NCBI GenBank assembly: GCA_009602725.1
Contig: WELB01000158.1
Location: 253,078-312,852, forward strand
DNA from: Spirogloea muscicola
Lineage: Eukaryota > Streptophyta > Zygnematophyceae > Spirogloeales > Spirogloeaceae
Reading direction: 5' to 3'
DNA length: 59,775 nt
The notes under the pieces were generated by a model. The model did no database searches, was not told the origin of the DNA, and was given only the letters and a program-made list of their open reading frames with translations. A program made the position numbers and the translations under genes. Positions 23,596 to 35,000 of this stretch are shown here, one piece after another; positions within the stretch are counted from its first letter, which is position 1, and every line of letters begins with the position of its first letter.

Positions 23596-24270
23596 TGAAA
23601 GCCAGCCCATGGCGGTCTCCACGCTCGGCGCGTCGACCTGGTGGCCACCCCACAGGCCGGCGGGCCACGTCTGCTTCTGGATGTGGTGACTACCGACGCA
23701 TTTGACCGCTCCCACCCAGCCCAGTCTGCCACCAAGGCTGGGTATGCGGTCGCCTGCGCCGCTCGGGCAAAAGAGATCAAGTACGCCGACCATCCACCGG
23801 AAGACGAGTTCTTCCCGTTGGCAATTGACATCCATGGGGCACTGGGCGCTCGGTGGCTTGAGCTACTTAACCAGCTCGCCCGCTACGCAATCGCCCGTCG
23901 CTTCCATGGTGAACCGGTAGACTTTCCTGCAGCCGGGTCGCTGGCGCAAGTGTATCGCATGCGCTTGGCCGTCTCGCTGCAGAGGTCCATGGCCCGTGCG
24001 CTGCACCTTCGTGCCGGGAGAGCCCTCGCTGCTGCCTCTGGCTCTGTCCAGGGGACCCACTTCCAGGACCCTAGCCTCTCTGATTTGCGGCTGCTTAGCA
24101 GGGGTTACTGAGTAATTTGTAGCTGCTTTCTTTCTTTGTGTGCTTTGGTTTCTTAGCGCTTCCTCTGGCTTCCTCTGGCCCCCTTCTCGTTCTTTGTTCA
24201 TTCTTTTTTGGGCTGGCTTGTCCAGCCCCTATCCTCAATGGGCGAGCCCTTTCTTTCTTCATGGCGGCTC
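23596..24270 (+). mobile_element. LINE C-terminal domain, 3' UTR and tail
   Basis: An open frame to a stop at 24,109-24,111 covers the restriction-like nuclease region (LLLDVVTTDAFDRS, then EFFPLAIDIHGALG) and the C-terminus (LAVSLQRSMARALHLR, ending LRLLSRGY). After it come the 3' UTR, the hairpin GGGCTGGCTTGTCCAGCCC and the tail with CTCAATGGGCGAGCCC. This is the best-preserved 3' end in the window, but the element is 5'-truncated and so not autonomous. Confidence 0.88.
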
Positions 24271-24364
24271 GGGGTAACTAAGCTCCCATCTGCTGTAGCC
24301 ACTTGCAGCTATGCCAGTGCGGCCAAAGGAATGCCCAAAGGAATGGACAAGGCATGAGTGTATA

Positions 24365-24720
24365 CAGTAAAACCTGTCTAAGCTTATCCTCCATAAGCTT
24401 ATATCCTGTATAACGTTATCAAATTCTGGCCAACCGAGTCGGTTTAGTGGCGTAAGCTTATATCCTCTCTACTTCCATACTTTATAAGTTTTTCTCAAAT
24501 ATAAGCTTATCCTATACCAGCGACGGCGTGCGACCATGCGACGGCCGTGCGTCGGCCGTGCGACGGCCGTGCGACAAATCGTGCGACCTGTGTCACGTGA
24601 CGTCACGCTAAACATTTAACCCCCTAACCCTTAACCCTAGCCCTAACCCTAACCCTAGGGGTCAGGGGTTAAGCAGTACCCTGTTTATCGCTATAACCTG
24701 TGTATCGTTATGAGCACGCT
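24365..24720. mobile_element. possible pogo-like DNA transposon termini
   Basis: A TA followed by CAGTAAAACCTGTCTAAG starts at 24,365, with internal AAGCTTATATCC and TATAACGTTATC motifs. This resembles the termini of pogo/Tigger-type elements. A similar CAGTACCCTGTTTATCGC begins at 24,674 in the same direction. Between them are GTGCGACGGCC repeats (24,515-24,575) and telomere-like CCCTAACCC motifs (24,620-24,660). No transposase was seen. Confidence 0.4.
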
Positions 24721-26490
24721 CCAGTACGGAGCACGAATCGAGGTCACCCATCCGGAAGGGGGGCCGCGGTCCGCCTAGCCACGCGACTGTGGCCTCGAGC
24801 CGACGTCACATTGCCACGTGGCAACTCTTTAAGACGGAGCGCCGCCGCCACGTGCGCAGGCCCCGGGGCGGGCGGGGTCGTTGCCCACCGGGCTTGGCCT
24901 AGCGCGGCTAGACGTCCAAAATTTCGATATCTTTCATTTATTGTTTAACATTCATGAGAATGTCTACGTACGTACGACTCAATAGACTCGACTCAACTCT
25001 ATCAATCAATGACTCAATCTCTGACGGCATACTTCGACAAAGTGTAACTCTGAAACCATGTGACGTTGCCGGTAAGGGCACGTGCGGAGGGTGGTTGGAG
25101 GGCGCGAAGCGGCGCGGGCCGGGGGGGGGGGAGGGGGAGGAGGGAGGCTGGGGGCCCGCACCTTGGAGCTCCCGCCATGGCTGGCCCACTGGCTGCGCAG
25201 GCGCCGCGCCGGGGTCGCCATGGGGCCGGGCGGGCTGCCCGGGCGCCGCTGGGCTGGCCGCTTGGAGCCCCGCCTCCGCCACTCGCTGCAGCTGGAGAGC
25301 GGCTGGGGCGGCGACGCCGAGTCTCCGACGAGCATCTGGGCTGCGTTTGCGGCACTCGGTGACGGAAGGGCGACGTAGCACTGGCACCAGATCGGTCCTG
25401 CTGATTTTGAGAGGATGACACTGCCCTGACGGCCACTCCAAAGGCAGCAATGATCTCTCCTCTGTCCAAACCCTGCTCGATGGACTCCAGACTTGCTCTG
25501 TCGCAGCTACTGCTGCTGTTGCTGCTCCGCAGGTCGCACGTGCAGTACGAGCTGTTTAACAGATTTCTGATGCGCCTGCGCACGCTGCTTTTGCTTTGGT
25601 ATCCTGTCCATCCTCCTGCGCTAGCCAAAGCCGGATGGACTCTCACCCGTGCGGCTCCTCGCCGTCCGATCACGATGCAGTAGGCTCGAATCCCTCACTT
25701 CAGCTCAGGCAGGGCAGCTCGTATCATACTCGACCGTCAGGCATTGTTGTGCTGCTCCAGCAGGTGCTTGAGACTTCCATTTACGTCGTGGCCTCCTTGG
25801 GTGATGTTGTCGTGTGCAGTGGCGCTACCTTTTTGGCAGCTATAGCTGAGCTGTTTTAGACTTTCTGCGCAGGCAAAGCGAGCAGCCTTACGCGAGCATG
25901 GAAGTGTACGTCGGTGGCACGACTTCAGAGTGCTGAAGGCTACAGAACCTGGGTCTGCACCCGGGTTACTTGTTTCACCGGCGATGTGGTAGGCACGTAG
26001 TCTGGAGCTTGCCTTTTCGGTGAGTGTTTTCACAGTGTAACACTTCTTAGCACCTACGAAGTGACGTAATCTGCACTTGACTGACTCTCAGGCATGACTG
26101 GCCATTCAGTAACGTCCCATCCTCCAGTTTCAAAACCTCTGACTGTTGTAGCATCAGACTTCAGCAGCACTTGCATTTTTCTCATCACTATGGACCCATC
26201 TTACTGCTACTTGAAACATGTAGTTGGCGCCGTGCTAGCTTCGTGCTGCTACGGTCAAGCTGCCACTTACAGGTCAGAGAGGGAGCATGACTTATGTCTT
26301 CAAGAGGCCGAGAACTGATAGCGTTGCTTTGGTGGACTCACCCCTCTCGTGCCGTGAGGCGTGGCATTTCAGCTTCGTCTGGCTTGGTTGCGTGAGCACG
26401 TCGAAAGAAGAACAGCTGCCGACCTCCCAGATGCAGCTGACACGACATCATGCTGCTGTTGCTGGTGTTACAGGACGCTGCAGGGCCTGC
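24721..26490. other. no gene recognised
   Basis: GC-rich at 24,760-24,930 and 25,070-25,400, and mixed elsewhere. A minus-strand frame (25,673-25,014) contains ASLESIEQGLDRGEIIAAFG, which looks somewhat protein-like. It then turns Pro/Ala-rich and has no recognisable domain. Confidence 0.4.
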
Positions 26491-26837
26491 TCTTCTATGC
26501 AGAGGTCCATGGCCCGTGCGCTGCACCTTCGTGCCGGGAGAGCCCTCGCTGCTGCCTCTGGCTCTGTCCAGGGGACCCACTTCCAGGACCCTAGCCTCTC
26601 TGATTTGCGGCTGCTTAGCAGGGGTTACTGAGTAATTTGCAGCTGCTTTCTTTCTTTGTGTGCTTTGGTTTCTTAGCGCTTCCTCTGGCTTCCTCTGGCC
26701 CCCTTCTCGTTCTTTGTTCATTCTTTGTTTCTGTTACTTAGCGCTTCCCCTGGCCCCCTTCTTGTACTCTGTTCATTCTCTTTCGGGCTGGTTGTTCAGC
26801 CCCTATTCTCAATGGGCGAGCACTTTCTTCTTCTATG
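26491..26837 (+). mobile_element. LINE 3' insertion with 9-bp target duplication
   Basis: The insert 26,500-26,828 is flanked by TCTTCTATG (26,491-26,499 and 26,829-26,837). Its first 226 bases match 23,980-24,205 with a single visible difference (26,640). It holds the ORF end from RSMARALHLR to RLLSRGY, a partly duplicated 3' UTR, the hairpin and the tail. The near identity and intact duplication indicate a young insertion. Confidence 0.92.
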
Positions 26838-27762
26838 ACCTCACAGCAGCTGCAAGCTTTCTCACAGACAGTCCGATCGAGGAGCCAACAAAAGCCCGCA
26901 GCCCGCACTGCCATGGCAGCCGGGGCTCGGCGGCGCTGCCGCTTGTGATCAACGTGGGGGCCAGGAACGAGGATCGGGGGCGGCCTGGTCGGGGCACGTC
27001 TGGCCGGGCGCGCCTGCCGCGGTGACGGTCGGTTAGCGCGACCATCGACCGCAATCAGTCGAGCTCATTCCACAAAATGGAAGTGGCAGAGCGTCAATCA
27101 CCGCGCCGCCAACTTAACGGCGGGCGGGCACCGTCGGCGGGGGCTGGGACGTCGGGCCCCGGGGCACTCCCCGTTCCGTTCCGGGGAGGGGGGGCGCCAA
27201 ATTGGGCGCGTGGCGGAGGGCCCGCCCGCGGATCCCGTGCCGGGCGGCACAAGTTGGCCGGCGCCAGTCCGGACACGCCACAAGATGCTCACGGGACGAA
27301 AACCTGCAGAGCATATTCCCACGGACGTGGTTGGGCCGGAGGAGAATATACCCACGGCCGTGGGTATCGTCAGCCGCCGGCCGCACGGTCCGCCAGGCTG
27401 GCCCGCCGGCGGCGCCCGCGCGCCGAGTCGCCGGGGTGGGGCGACCCCAGATCGTCCCGCAGCCGCTGTGCCACGTGGCAGCGGTGGGGGCCCCCCCCCC
27501 CACCCGCCCCGTCACTCCAGCACGGGGACGTCCCACCCCGGCGCCAGAGCGCCCCTTGGGGACTCCATGTGTCGCCTTTACCCGACGTGTCCGCCGAAGG
27601 GGCGGCCGGGATGACCACTTGTACCTCTCTCCCTGGGCTTGGTCTCCCAATGCAGTGAGCTCCCCCCCCCCTTGGCCAGCTTATTGCCCCGTTACCAAAT
27701 CTCTTTGTGTAAGGCTCGAAGTTGGCCTCCCTTTCAAATTCAAGCGCTTCGCGCGCCTTTCT
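26838..27762. other. GC-rich region without a recognised gene
   Basis: Long ORFs occur on both strands, but their translations are Pro/Arg/Gly-rich and mutually overlapping, as expected from GC-rich non-coding DNA. A perfect 20-bp palindrome lies at 27,348-27,367. Confidence 0.5.
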
Positions 27763-27832
27763 CTCAATGCAGTGGCCTCTTCCCAAGGGGGCGGGGGCAA
27801 GGGCTGTGAAAAGCCAGCCCAGGAAGAATGAA
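27763..27832 (-). mobile_element. LINE hairpin-tail fragment
   Basis: The minus strand reads TGGGCTGGCTTTTCACAGCC, then TTGCCCCCGCCCCCTTGGG, the second tail subtype. Confidence 0.75.
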
Positions 27833-28084
27833 GTCCAGGGCCCAAGGGGCCCTCGCTTCCTTTTTTTTCACATGGCCTTCTCCTTCTCCCCGGCCTCCAT
27901 ATGTGACCCCTCGCCTGGCGTTTATCGCCTCGGGTCCTCCTTGATTCTGTGTACATTCTTCTCTTGTGGGCTGCGTTTTCAACAGAGCTCGCCCCCTTTT
28001 GCAAAGAGCTGCTTCTTTGCAGCCACTTGGCCCAGACTGGCCACTTGTCCTGCTGGGCTGTTCCAAACGGACCTTGTCATCCTC

Positions 28085-28115
28085 TGTGGGCTGGCCCGTC
28101 ACAGCCCCCTTCTCA
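28085..28115 (+). mobile_element. LINE hairpin fragment
   Basis: TGGGCTGGCCCGTCACAGCC with a short tail, just 15 bases upstream of the next insertion. Confidence 0.5.
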
Positions 28116-28129
28116 GTTGCTGGAAGAGC

Positions 28130-28220
28130 TTCTCCCCAAGGAGAGAAGAAGAAAGAGCTCGCCCATTGAGGATAGGGGCTGGAACAGCCAGCCCAAAAAA
28201 GAATTCTCCCCAAGGAGAGA
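28130..28220 (-). mobile_element. 57-bp hairpin-tail mini-insertion with 17-bp target duplication
   Basis: The insert 28,147-28,203 lies between two exact copies of TTCTCCCCAAGGAGAGA (28,130-28,146 and 28,204-28,220). On the minus strand it is only TTCTTTTTT, the hairpin GGGCTGGCTGTTCCAGCCC, the tail CTATCCTCAATGGGCGAG and CTCTTTCTTCT. It has no coding part. The long duplication is typical of target-primed reverse transcription. Confidence 0.95.
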
Positions 28221-29138
28221 GGGCTCCACCCAGACAAGGAGCCCTGCTTCTTCCTCCCCGCCTTGCCACGCTCAGGGCTGCTTAATCCTTGGTCACACTC
28301 TTGACTGCCTGAGGGAGCCTCCTCTCTGCCTGGCACCTCTTGCCCAGCTTTTATGTCATCTTTAATAGCAGGCTGCTCCCAATCACTCCTTGTGGGAGCT
28401 CTGTAAATGCTCCTCGGACCCCTCAAAGGTTCTGTTCTGGCCATTCTTTGGCGTGTTGGCTAGAGGGCTGTTGTCAAGCCCTCCTTTTCTCAAGCCGCTG
28501 CTGGGCCTCCTTCCCCAGCAGACGCCTTCTTCCAGACTTTGTTGACACTGTCACTGTTCTTCTGGCCCTGACACTAAACCCGAATCGCAAGTGTAAATAT
28601 CAAAGTATAGTCTGCTAGGTTCTCCAAAGCAAAGCTTAGGTACAGACCTTTATTGGAGGAGCATTGGTGCATACATACATTGATCTGCTAATAGCAACGC
28701 CTGCCTTGCCACAGCACAGAAACATAGGCTACACTGAGGTCTGTTTTCACACTGCGCATGCTGCAGCTGCTGTGCTTGGGGGTTTAGCAATCCACGGTGC
28801 CATTGTCACGCCATTGCAAAAGCATATACATGGAGGACCCTGGCTACAAAGTAGTCTGCTGCGCATGTGGGTTGCGATTGGTATGCTTGGCTAGAACAGC
28901 CAGACTTGCTACTACTCGAGCAGTGACCGTGGGCAACATCAGGAAAGGATGACCAACCGCGAAACGTAGCACAAGCAATTTGCGCATGCAATTTCTGTTT
29001 CAGATTTCAGCATTACAATATTGCTGGCAGGCGACAACGCCCCGGCAACAAGTCAAGGGCTCCCCATGCCACAGGGATGTGCACGGCCAGCAATGAGGAT
29101 TGTCACTAATTTCTTGGCTAGAAATAGCTTACTGCACC
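28221..29138. other. intergenic, 3' flank of AP2 gene
   Basis: No recognised gene. A plus-strand ORF at 28,664-28,894 has no family signature and overlaps the probable 3' UTR of the AP2/ERF gene. Confidence 0.5.
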
Positions 29139-31143
29139 CTAAGGTATGTACTGCAATGAATCTGTGGCCATGCCGTCCCAGAAGCTCAAAGACTGAAGCA
29201 GATCTTGCTGTGAGGAGGACTCTGGGATGGAGGAAGAGACCTGTGCATCTAGATTGTCGAAGGGGCTGCTAGGGAGCTGCTCGTCGATATCTTGGACCCA
29301 AGACGAGCACAACTGGCCCAGGCTTGCGGGCTCAGGGAGAGGTCTGAACGGGCTCCCGCTGCGGCTGATGCTTTGATCAGCTAGGGTAGGAAAGAAGCCC
29401 TCCGAGTTCGGGACGTCCTCTGGAAGAGGTTGCAGCTGTATTCGCGCATCGCTGCCAAGGTGGGGCAAAGGTATGTCCAATGGGCCGCCGCTAGCAGAGC
29501 TGGGGTTTCCCAGGCGCTTGAGGAGGTACTGGGTGGCCTGCGAAGTGAGCACGTCGGCCGGTGCCAGCCCAGCGACCTGGGATGATAAGCAGGCTGCCGA
29601 GAGTGTGGACGATGACGAGTATGGCGAGGATGGAGCAGACTGCGGCAGGTTGGTGCCGGTGAAGTCAGCCAACGTATCCCGGTGAGTCATCAATTGCAGA
29701 GCCGCAGGCCTGAGGGGGAAGTGGGCCGTCGCTTGCTGGTCAATCTCTCTTGGGGGCTGAGAGATGGTGAGAGGCAAGTTGCTGATCGACAAGGTCGCAT
29801 TGAAGTCCAGACCGAAACTGGGCTGCTGCGGCAGGGCCCCCCGCTCATCCTTCAGCGGCGGCGTGAAGCTGATGGCAACAACCCCCTTCGGGCTGGGCTT
29901 CTGGCAGTTCTTCTTGCCGGCGGGGCCTTCGACCTCCGGCTCAGCACTGCTCCTGCCCCGCTTCAGGGCCTTGAGCGTCTGGCGCAAGCCTCGCCCGTGC
30001 AGCTCCGAGTCCATCGCCCTGCTGGCCGAGGATGCGCCCGACCGCGACCGCGCGGAGCTGGACGGCGAATGCGGCTGGGAGTCGGCACCATCGTCCTGCT
30101 CCTTGCCAGAGTGGCTCCCCGCGTGGAAGTTGGTGCGCGTGCCCTCCCCCCGTATCTCGCGGGCGGCCTCGTCGTAAGCACTGGCTGCCGCTTCGGCAGT
30201 GTCGAACGTCCCGAGCCACTTGCGGACGCCGTGGATGGTGTCCTTGATCTCCGCAATCCACCTGCCTGACTGCCGCTGCCTGACGCCTCTGAACCTACTG
30301 GGGCCGCGTCCTCGGGTGTGGCTCGCTGAGCAGGTCGGCCCCTCCTTCCCCTCACCGGCAGGCTCGGCCTGCTCCTCGGCGCTCAGGCAATGCCTGGGTG
30401 ATCGACGAATGGAGTGCGTGAGTGCGTGGACAAGCATTCGCAGGATCTGTAGGACGACCGGATGCGAAGCCAGAGCGTGACATTGCGCGCAAGCAATGAC
30501 GGGCTCCGAGCTGACGATGGGAGACCGAGCTGGTCCCGCGGGCGCAGCAGGCTCACCCGCTCGAGACAGTGGAGGTGCGCGCGAGGCGGCCTTCCTTTGG
30601 GCGCGGCCCTTCGGGCTCCGTCGAGGGGCTGGCCAGCGTCGGGGGGAGGCCGCCGCCCTCCAGCTTCGACTGCGCGGCGTACCGCTCCCAGGCCCAGAGC
30701 TGGAGAAGCTGGCTGAAGCTGGCCGCTTCTTGCTGCAGAAAAAGAGAGAGAGAGAGAGAACAGTCCCACAGGCGGGGTCAGAGGAGACCTCCGTCCACCC
30801 ACTGCGCTCGTGCTGCCGCTGGGTCCTCGCATGGCCGCTACCGCTCTGTGGGTCCTCCTGCCGGCGAGGCAGTGGAGGAGTGGCGGACCTGGAGGTGCAG
30901 CTGCTGCTGCATCTGCTTCACGACGTCGGCGCCCTGCGGCTCGGGCGGGCGGGCGCCGGCAGCGGCGGCGGCGCAGAAGGGCAGAGCGCTGCGGGCGTGC
31001 AGGAGCGCCATGGTGGTGGGGTCCGGGAACGCCGAGGGCGGCGCCGAGGGGAAGAAGGGCAGCGGCAGGGGCCCGGAGCTGTGGACGTCCACCATGGCCG
31101 CCGCGGCGGCGCGCAGCGAGGCGGCGGCGGGCGGGGGCGCGCG
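29139..31143 (-). CDS. AP2/ERF-domain transcription factor (5' end in gap)
   Basis: A nuclear DNA-binding regulator with one AP2/ERF domain. Three exons chain in phase: 31143-30889 (running into the gap; ends with the Gln-rich QMQQQLHLQ), 30732-30557 ([17 protein letters not shown]; the acceptor has a long pyrimidine tract ending CTGCAG) and 30393-29139. The AP2 domain is near the start of the last exon: [19 protein letters not shown], then [20 protein letters not shown], with the expected WLG and AAxAYD elements. A Ser/Pro/Leu-rich tail of about 300 residues follows, ending [16 protein letters not shown] candidate start lies at 31,095 (MVDVHSSGP), but upstream sequence is missing. Target genes cannot be inferred. 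It is divergent from the anoctamin gene, so the shared promoter probably lies in the gap. Confidence 0.93.
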
Positions 31144-31951
31144 NNNNNNNNNNNNNNNNNNNNNNNNNNNNNNNNNNNNNNNNNNNNNNNNNNNNNNNNN
31201 NNNNNNNNNNNNNNNNNNNNNNNNNNNNNNNNNNNNNNNNNNNNNNNNNNNNNNNNNNNNNNNNNNNNNNNNNNNNNNNNNNNNNNNNNNNNNNNNNNNN
31301 NNNNNNNNNNNNNNNNNNNNNNNNNNNNNNNNNNNNNNNNNNNNNNNNNNNNNNNNNNNNNNNNNNNNNNNNNNNNNNNNNNNNNNNNNNNNNNNNNNNN
31401 NNNNNNNNNNNNNNNNNNNNNNNNNNNNNNNNNNNNNNNNNNNNNNNNNNNNNNNNNNNNNNNNNNNNNNNNNNNNNNNNNNNNNNNNNNNNNNNNNNNN
31501 NNNNNNNNNNNNNNNNNNNNNNNNNNNNNNNNNNNNNNNNNNNNNNNNNNNNNNNNNNNNNNNNNNNNNNNNNNNNNNNNNNNNNNNNNNNNNNNNNNNN
31601 NNNNNNNNNNNNNNNNNNNNNNNNNNNNNNNNNNNNNNNNNNNNNNNNNNNNNNNNNNNNNNNNNNNNNNNNNNNNNNNNNNNNNNNNNNNNNNNNNNNN
31701 NNNNNNNNNNNNNNNNNNNNNNNNNNNNNNNNNNNNNNNNNNNNNNNNNNNNNNNNNNNNNNNNNNNNNNNNNNNNNNNNNNNNNNNNNNNNNNNNNNNN
31801 NNNNNNNNNNNNNNNNNNNNNNNNNNNNNNNNNNNNNNNNNNNNNNNNNNNNNNNNNNNNNNNNNNNNNNNNNNNNNNNNNNNNNNNNNNNNNNNNNNNN
31901 NNNNNNNNNNNNNNNNNNNNNNNNNNNNNNNNNNNNNNNNNNNNNNNNNNN
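31144..31951. other. assembly gap (808 N)
   Basis: The gap removes the 5' ends of both the AP2/ERF gene (minus) and the anoctamin gene (plus). ORFs drawn through it are artefacts. Confidence 0.99.
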
Positions 31952-31964
31952 CGAGGGCGCCGCC

Positions 31965-31966
<2 letters not shown>

Positions 31967-32060
<94 letters not shown>
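31967..32060. other. poly-A run, probable sequencing artefact
   Basis: 94 consecutive A in very GC-rich sequence next to the gap, like the adapter-linked run at 19,429. No adapter precedes it here. Confidence 0.8.
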
Positions 32061-32062
<2 letters not shown>

Positions 32063-35000
32063 CGCCGCGAGCACCTCGAGCCGGCCGCTCCTGGCCGTCA
32101 CCTCGCCGGCGGGCCTGGAGCGGGCGCAGCTGGCGGCGGGCGAGGACGCCATCGGGCGCGCGGCGGAGCGGCTGAAGCTCAAGAAGGCCACGTCCCTAGG
32201 TCTGCGCCGCCGCCGCCGCCGCCACCGCCGCCGTGCCAGCGCCGCGCCGAGGCGAGAGGCTGCCTCGCCGTCGCGCCACTTGGCGGGCGACGGCCCATCG
32301 CTGGGCCCCTTCGGCGCCGACTCCTAAGCCTAAACCCTGAAACCCTCATCCGTGGCCCTGCCTCCGCCTGCGGCGCGCAGGCGTGGAGGCGGCGTTCGAG
32401 TGGGCGGAGCGCGACGCCTTCACGCGGCAGCCGGACGGCCGGCTCTTCAGCTGGACCGAGCGCTACCACTGCCTCGAGTTCCTGCTCCACGACGTGGTCA
32501 GGGCCGCCGCCGCGCCGCCACTCGCCCGCTGTATTCGTAGCTTGACCCTGAATCCTAAGCCATAAGCCTTAAACCCTTAACCCTTGAGTTCCACATCCTA
32601 AACCCTAAGCCTAAACCCTCGCTGGGAAACCTGAACCCTGAACCCATCCCCTGAGCTTAAACCCTGGCTTACTTGGGCTGCGAGCAGAGCCCACTGAGCT
32701 TGACCGCACTTTGTTCACACTAGACCTCTCCGCACGCTCCGCCGTGGGGCCCCCGTAGGTCAGCGATGCGACGAGCGTGGCGCGCCTCCCTGACGGCAGC
32801 ATGGCGGAGCTGGAGGCTGGCACGCCCCTCCTGGCCCAGCTCAAGGCCAAGGGCGTGGTCACGGACATGTTCCCGTTGCACGGTGCGTCGGCTCGTGCGA
32901 CTGTGCAGTGCCCTTCTTCCTGACGAACTCTGTGACCGCAGCCATTGTTGGTCTGCCGAAGCTGGAAGCTCTTATCCGTTCTCAGTGGCTGCAATTTAGG
33001 ACCTACGACAGTTGTGATGCTTGGAGATCTTTCACAGGTGGTACTTTGGTCACGATTATTGGCTCGTGAAGCCACATGGGAGATTGTGGGGCTCTGTTCG
33101 TAGATTACCAATTTGACGCTGGTTACCACGACTCACAACTGTCGCTGGCTCTGCCGCCGTCCCATGCTCAGTGGAAGCGACTCGTCTGAAGCTGCTCGAG
33201 TCGTGGTCAGCCAAGTGGCTCGGTTTCGACTCCCAACCTCTGGACGAGATATACTGCTACTTTGGCCCGAAGGCAAGAGTCTTGCTCGCTGTCCTGCACG
33301 TGCAGGTTGTGCACATCACAGTGTCATGCATCAGATTGCCATGCTACTAGCATCGTCACTCTGCAGCACAAGCCTTCTCGCGCAGGTTGAAGGTGCTGCG
33401 GTCACCTGAGCCATGTCGATGCTTGCCACAATCTTGGGGTGGCAGGTGGCGATCTACTTCGCATTCCTCGGGTTCTACACGCGCTGGCTTCTCTTCCCCT
33501 CAGCTATGGGCGTCTTCTTCTGGGCGAGGAACTGGGGGTGCGTGCAAGGCCTCCATGGCCTCCTCCACCGATCCGCTACAAGCATTGAGGGGCAACGATC
33601 GAAGTTCTAATATGTGCACTGCAGAAACACAAGTGTAGCTATGTGATTTGACGTTGTGGCTCTTGCAACTTCTATAGTGTAGTCTAAGGATAGAACTGGA
33701 CTCCTGCCAAGTGGTTGCATCTGATATGTCTGCTGGCCAGCAGACACATTCGGCCCAGGGTTTGGTCTGCTATGTGCAATTGTTCTTGCAGGCGTGTCAC
33801 TGCTTGACTTCTCAAGAACAAGCCAAGTACCAATCTCTCGCACCTGTCTCCGCAGAGGCTGGCAGAATGCGGTGCCTCCAGTGTTTGCGCTGATTGTGCT
33901 GGTGTGGGCAGTCGTCTTCCTCCAGTTCTGGAAGCGGAAGAACGTCGAGCTCTCCGTCAGGTAGAGCGCGTACTACTGGCTTGCAAATGTGCAAAATTGT
34001 AATGAGGCCTATAAAGTAAGTTACAGAAGCAGTGCTGATGAAGTAGGCTCTCTGTGAAACAACGGGCATTGGCGTAGATGCTGCAGCTCCTCAATAGAGC
34101 GCCAGCTTGCTGACGCTCCCTTGAGCCACTCAGGTGGGACCTGCCGATCCATGACGATGAGGCGCATGCGAGACGGCCCTGGGTCTTGCTCGCTGACCAG
34201 GGCAGCAAGCGGCCCGCCGAGGCCGATGAGCACGGCCCCGCCATGCCCACCAAGGAGCTGCGCCGGGAGGAGTGGCTGGGCAGGCTGCACATTGCTCGTG
34301 ACAACGTCGTCATCTTACTGGGTGTGGTCTGTGTGCAGCTGCCGATCGAGCTGGCCTATTGGTACGGCCTGCGCAAGACGCCAGCTCTCGTGCAGTAAGC
34401 TCCTTGCTTGGGCCTCTCCTTCATGCCCAGCCCTTCTTGGCCCCAATATCATGCCGCCTTTTAGCTTCTAGGTGCGGTCGATGTTTCGAAGGTCGAGTCT
34501 CAACAGGAGTCTTGGTTGCCACTTTCAATCTGCGCTCATGTGTGCCGAAAGAAAGTAGGCGTCACTTTCCTTTGAGCTCCTCTGTGAAGGAGTGCCATCC
34601 GCTGCTCGACCTGCAGTCCTGGACTTCCACCAACGCCATTGCTGCATGCTCACAGGTACCTTCTCACTGGGCTGTACGTTGTGGGCATGGGGAAGCTGAC
34701 CACCATGTGGGGGGAAACTGGGGTGCAACTGAACCAGCGCGAGAGTTCTGTTTCCCCAGAAGCAGCAGCTGACAGATTGGTGTACAAGGTGCCAAGTCAT
34801 TAGGCCTCCTCTCAGAATGTGTAGCCCAGTCGAGTTCTGCATAAATGTAACAGTGTCAAAGTAAAAACTTCCAAGAAGTACAAGAAAGTGCACAGCACAG
34901 TTTGCATCTAGCAAAAGTAACACTGAGCAGCCTCTCAAACGACTTATCCACAGACCTACAGATCAAAGCGTTGCTCTGAAGCACAGCTGTCTAGGAAGGC

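Noticed and set aside
24938-25673. Minus-strand ORFs of 170-219 codons
   Set aside because: One short stretch looks protein-like, but the rest is Pro/Ala/Arg-rich and no family or splice structure could be supported.
27077-28444. Several ORFs over 180 codons on both strands
   Set aside because: They overlap each other, are Pro/Arg/Gly-rich and include LINE tail sequence; typical of GC-rich non-coding DNA.
28664-28894. 76-codon ORF as a gene
   Set aside because: No family signature, and it lies in the likely 3' UTR region of the AP2 gene.
30383-32545. Very long ORFs on both strands across 31.1-32.0 kb
   Set aside because: They translate the N gap as X and the poly-A as Lys or Phe; only the exon parts of AP2 and anoctamin are real.
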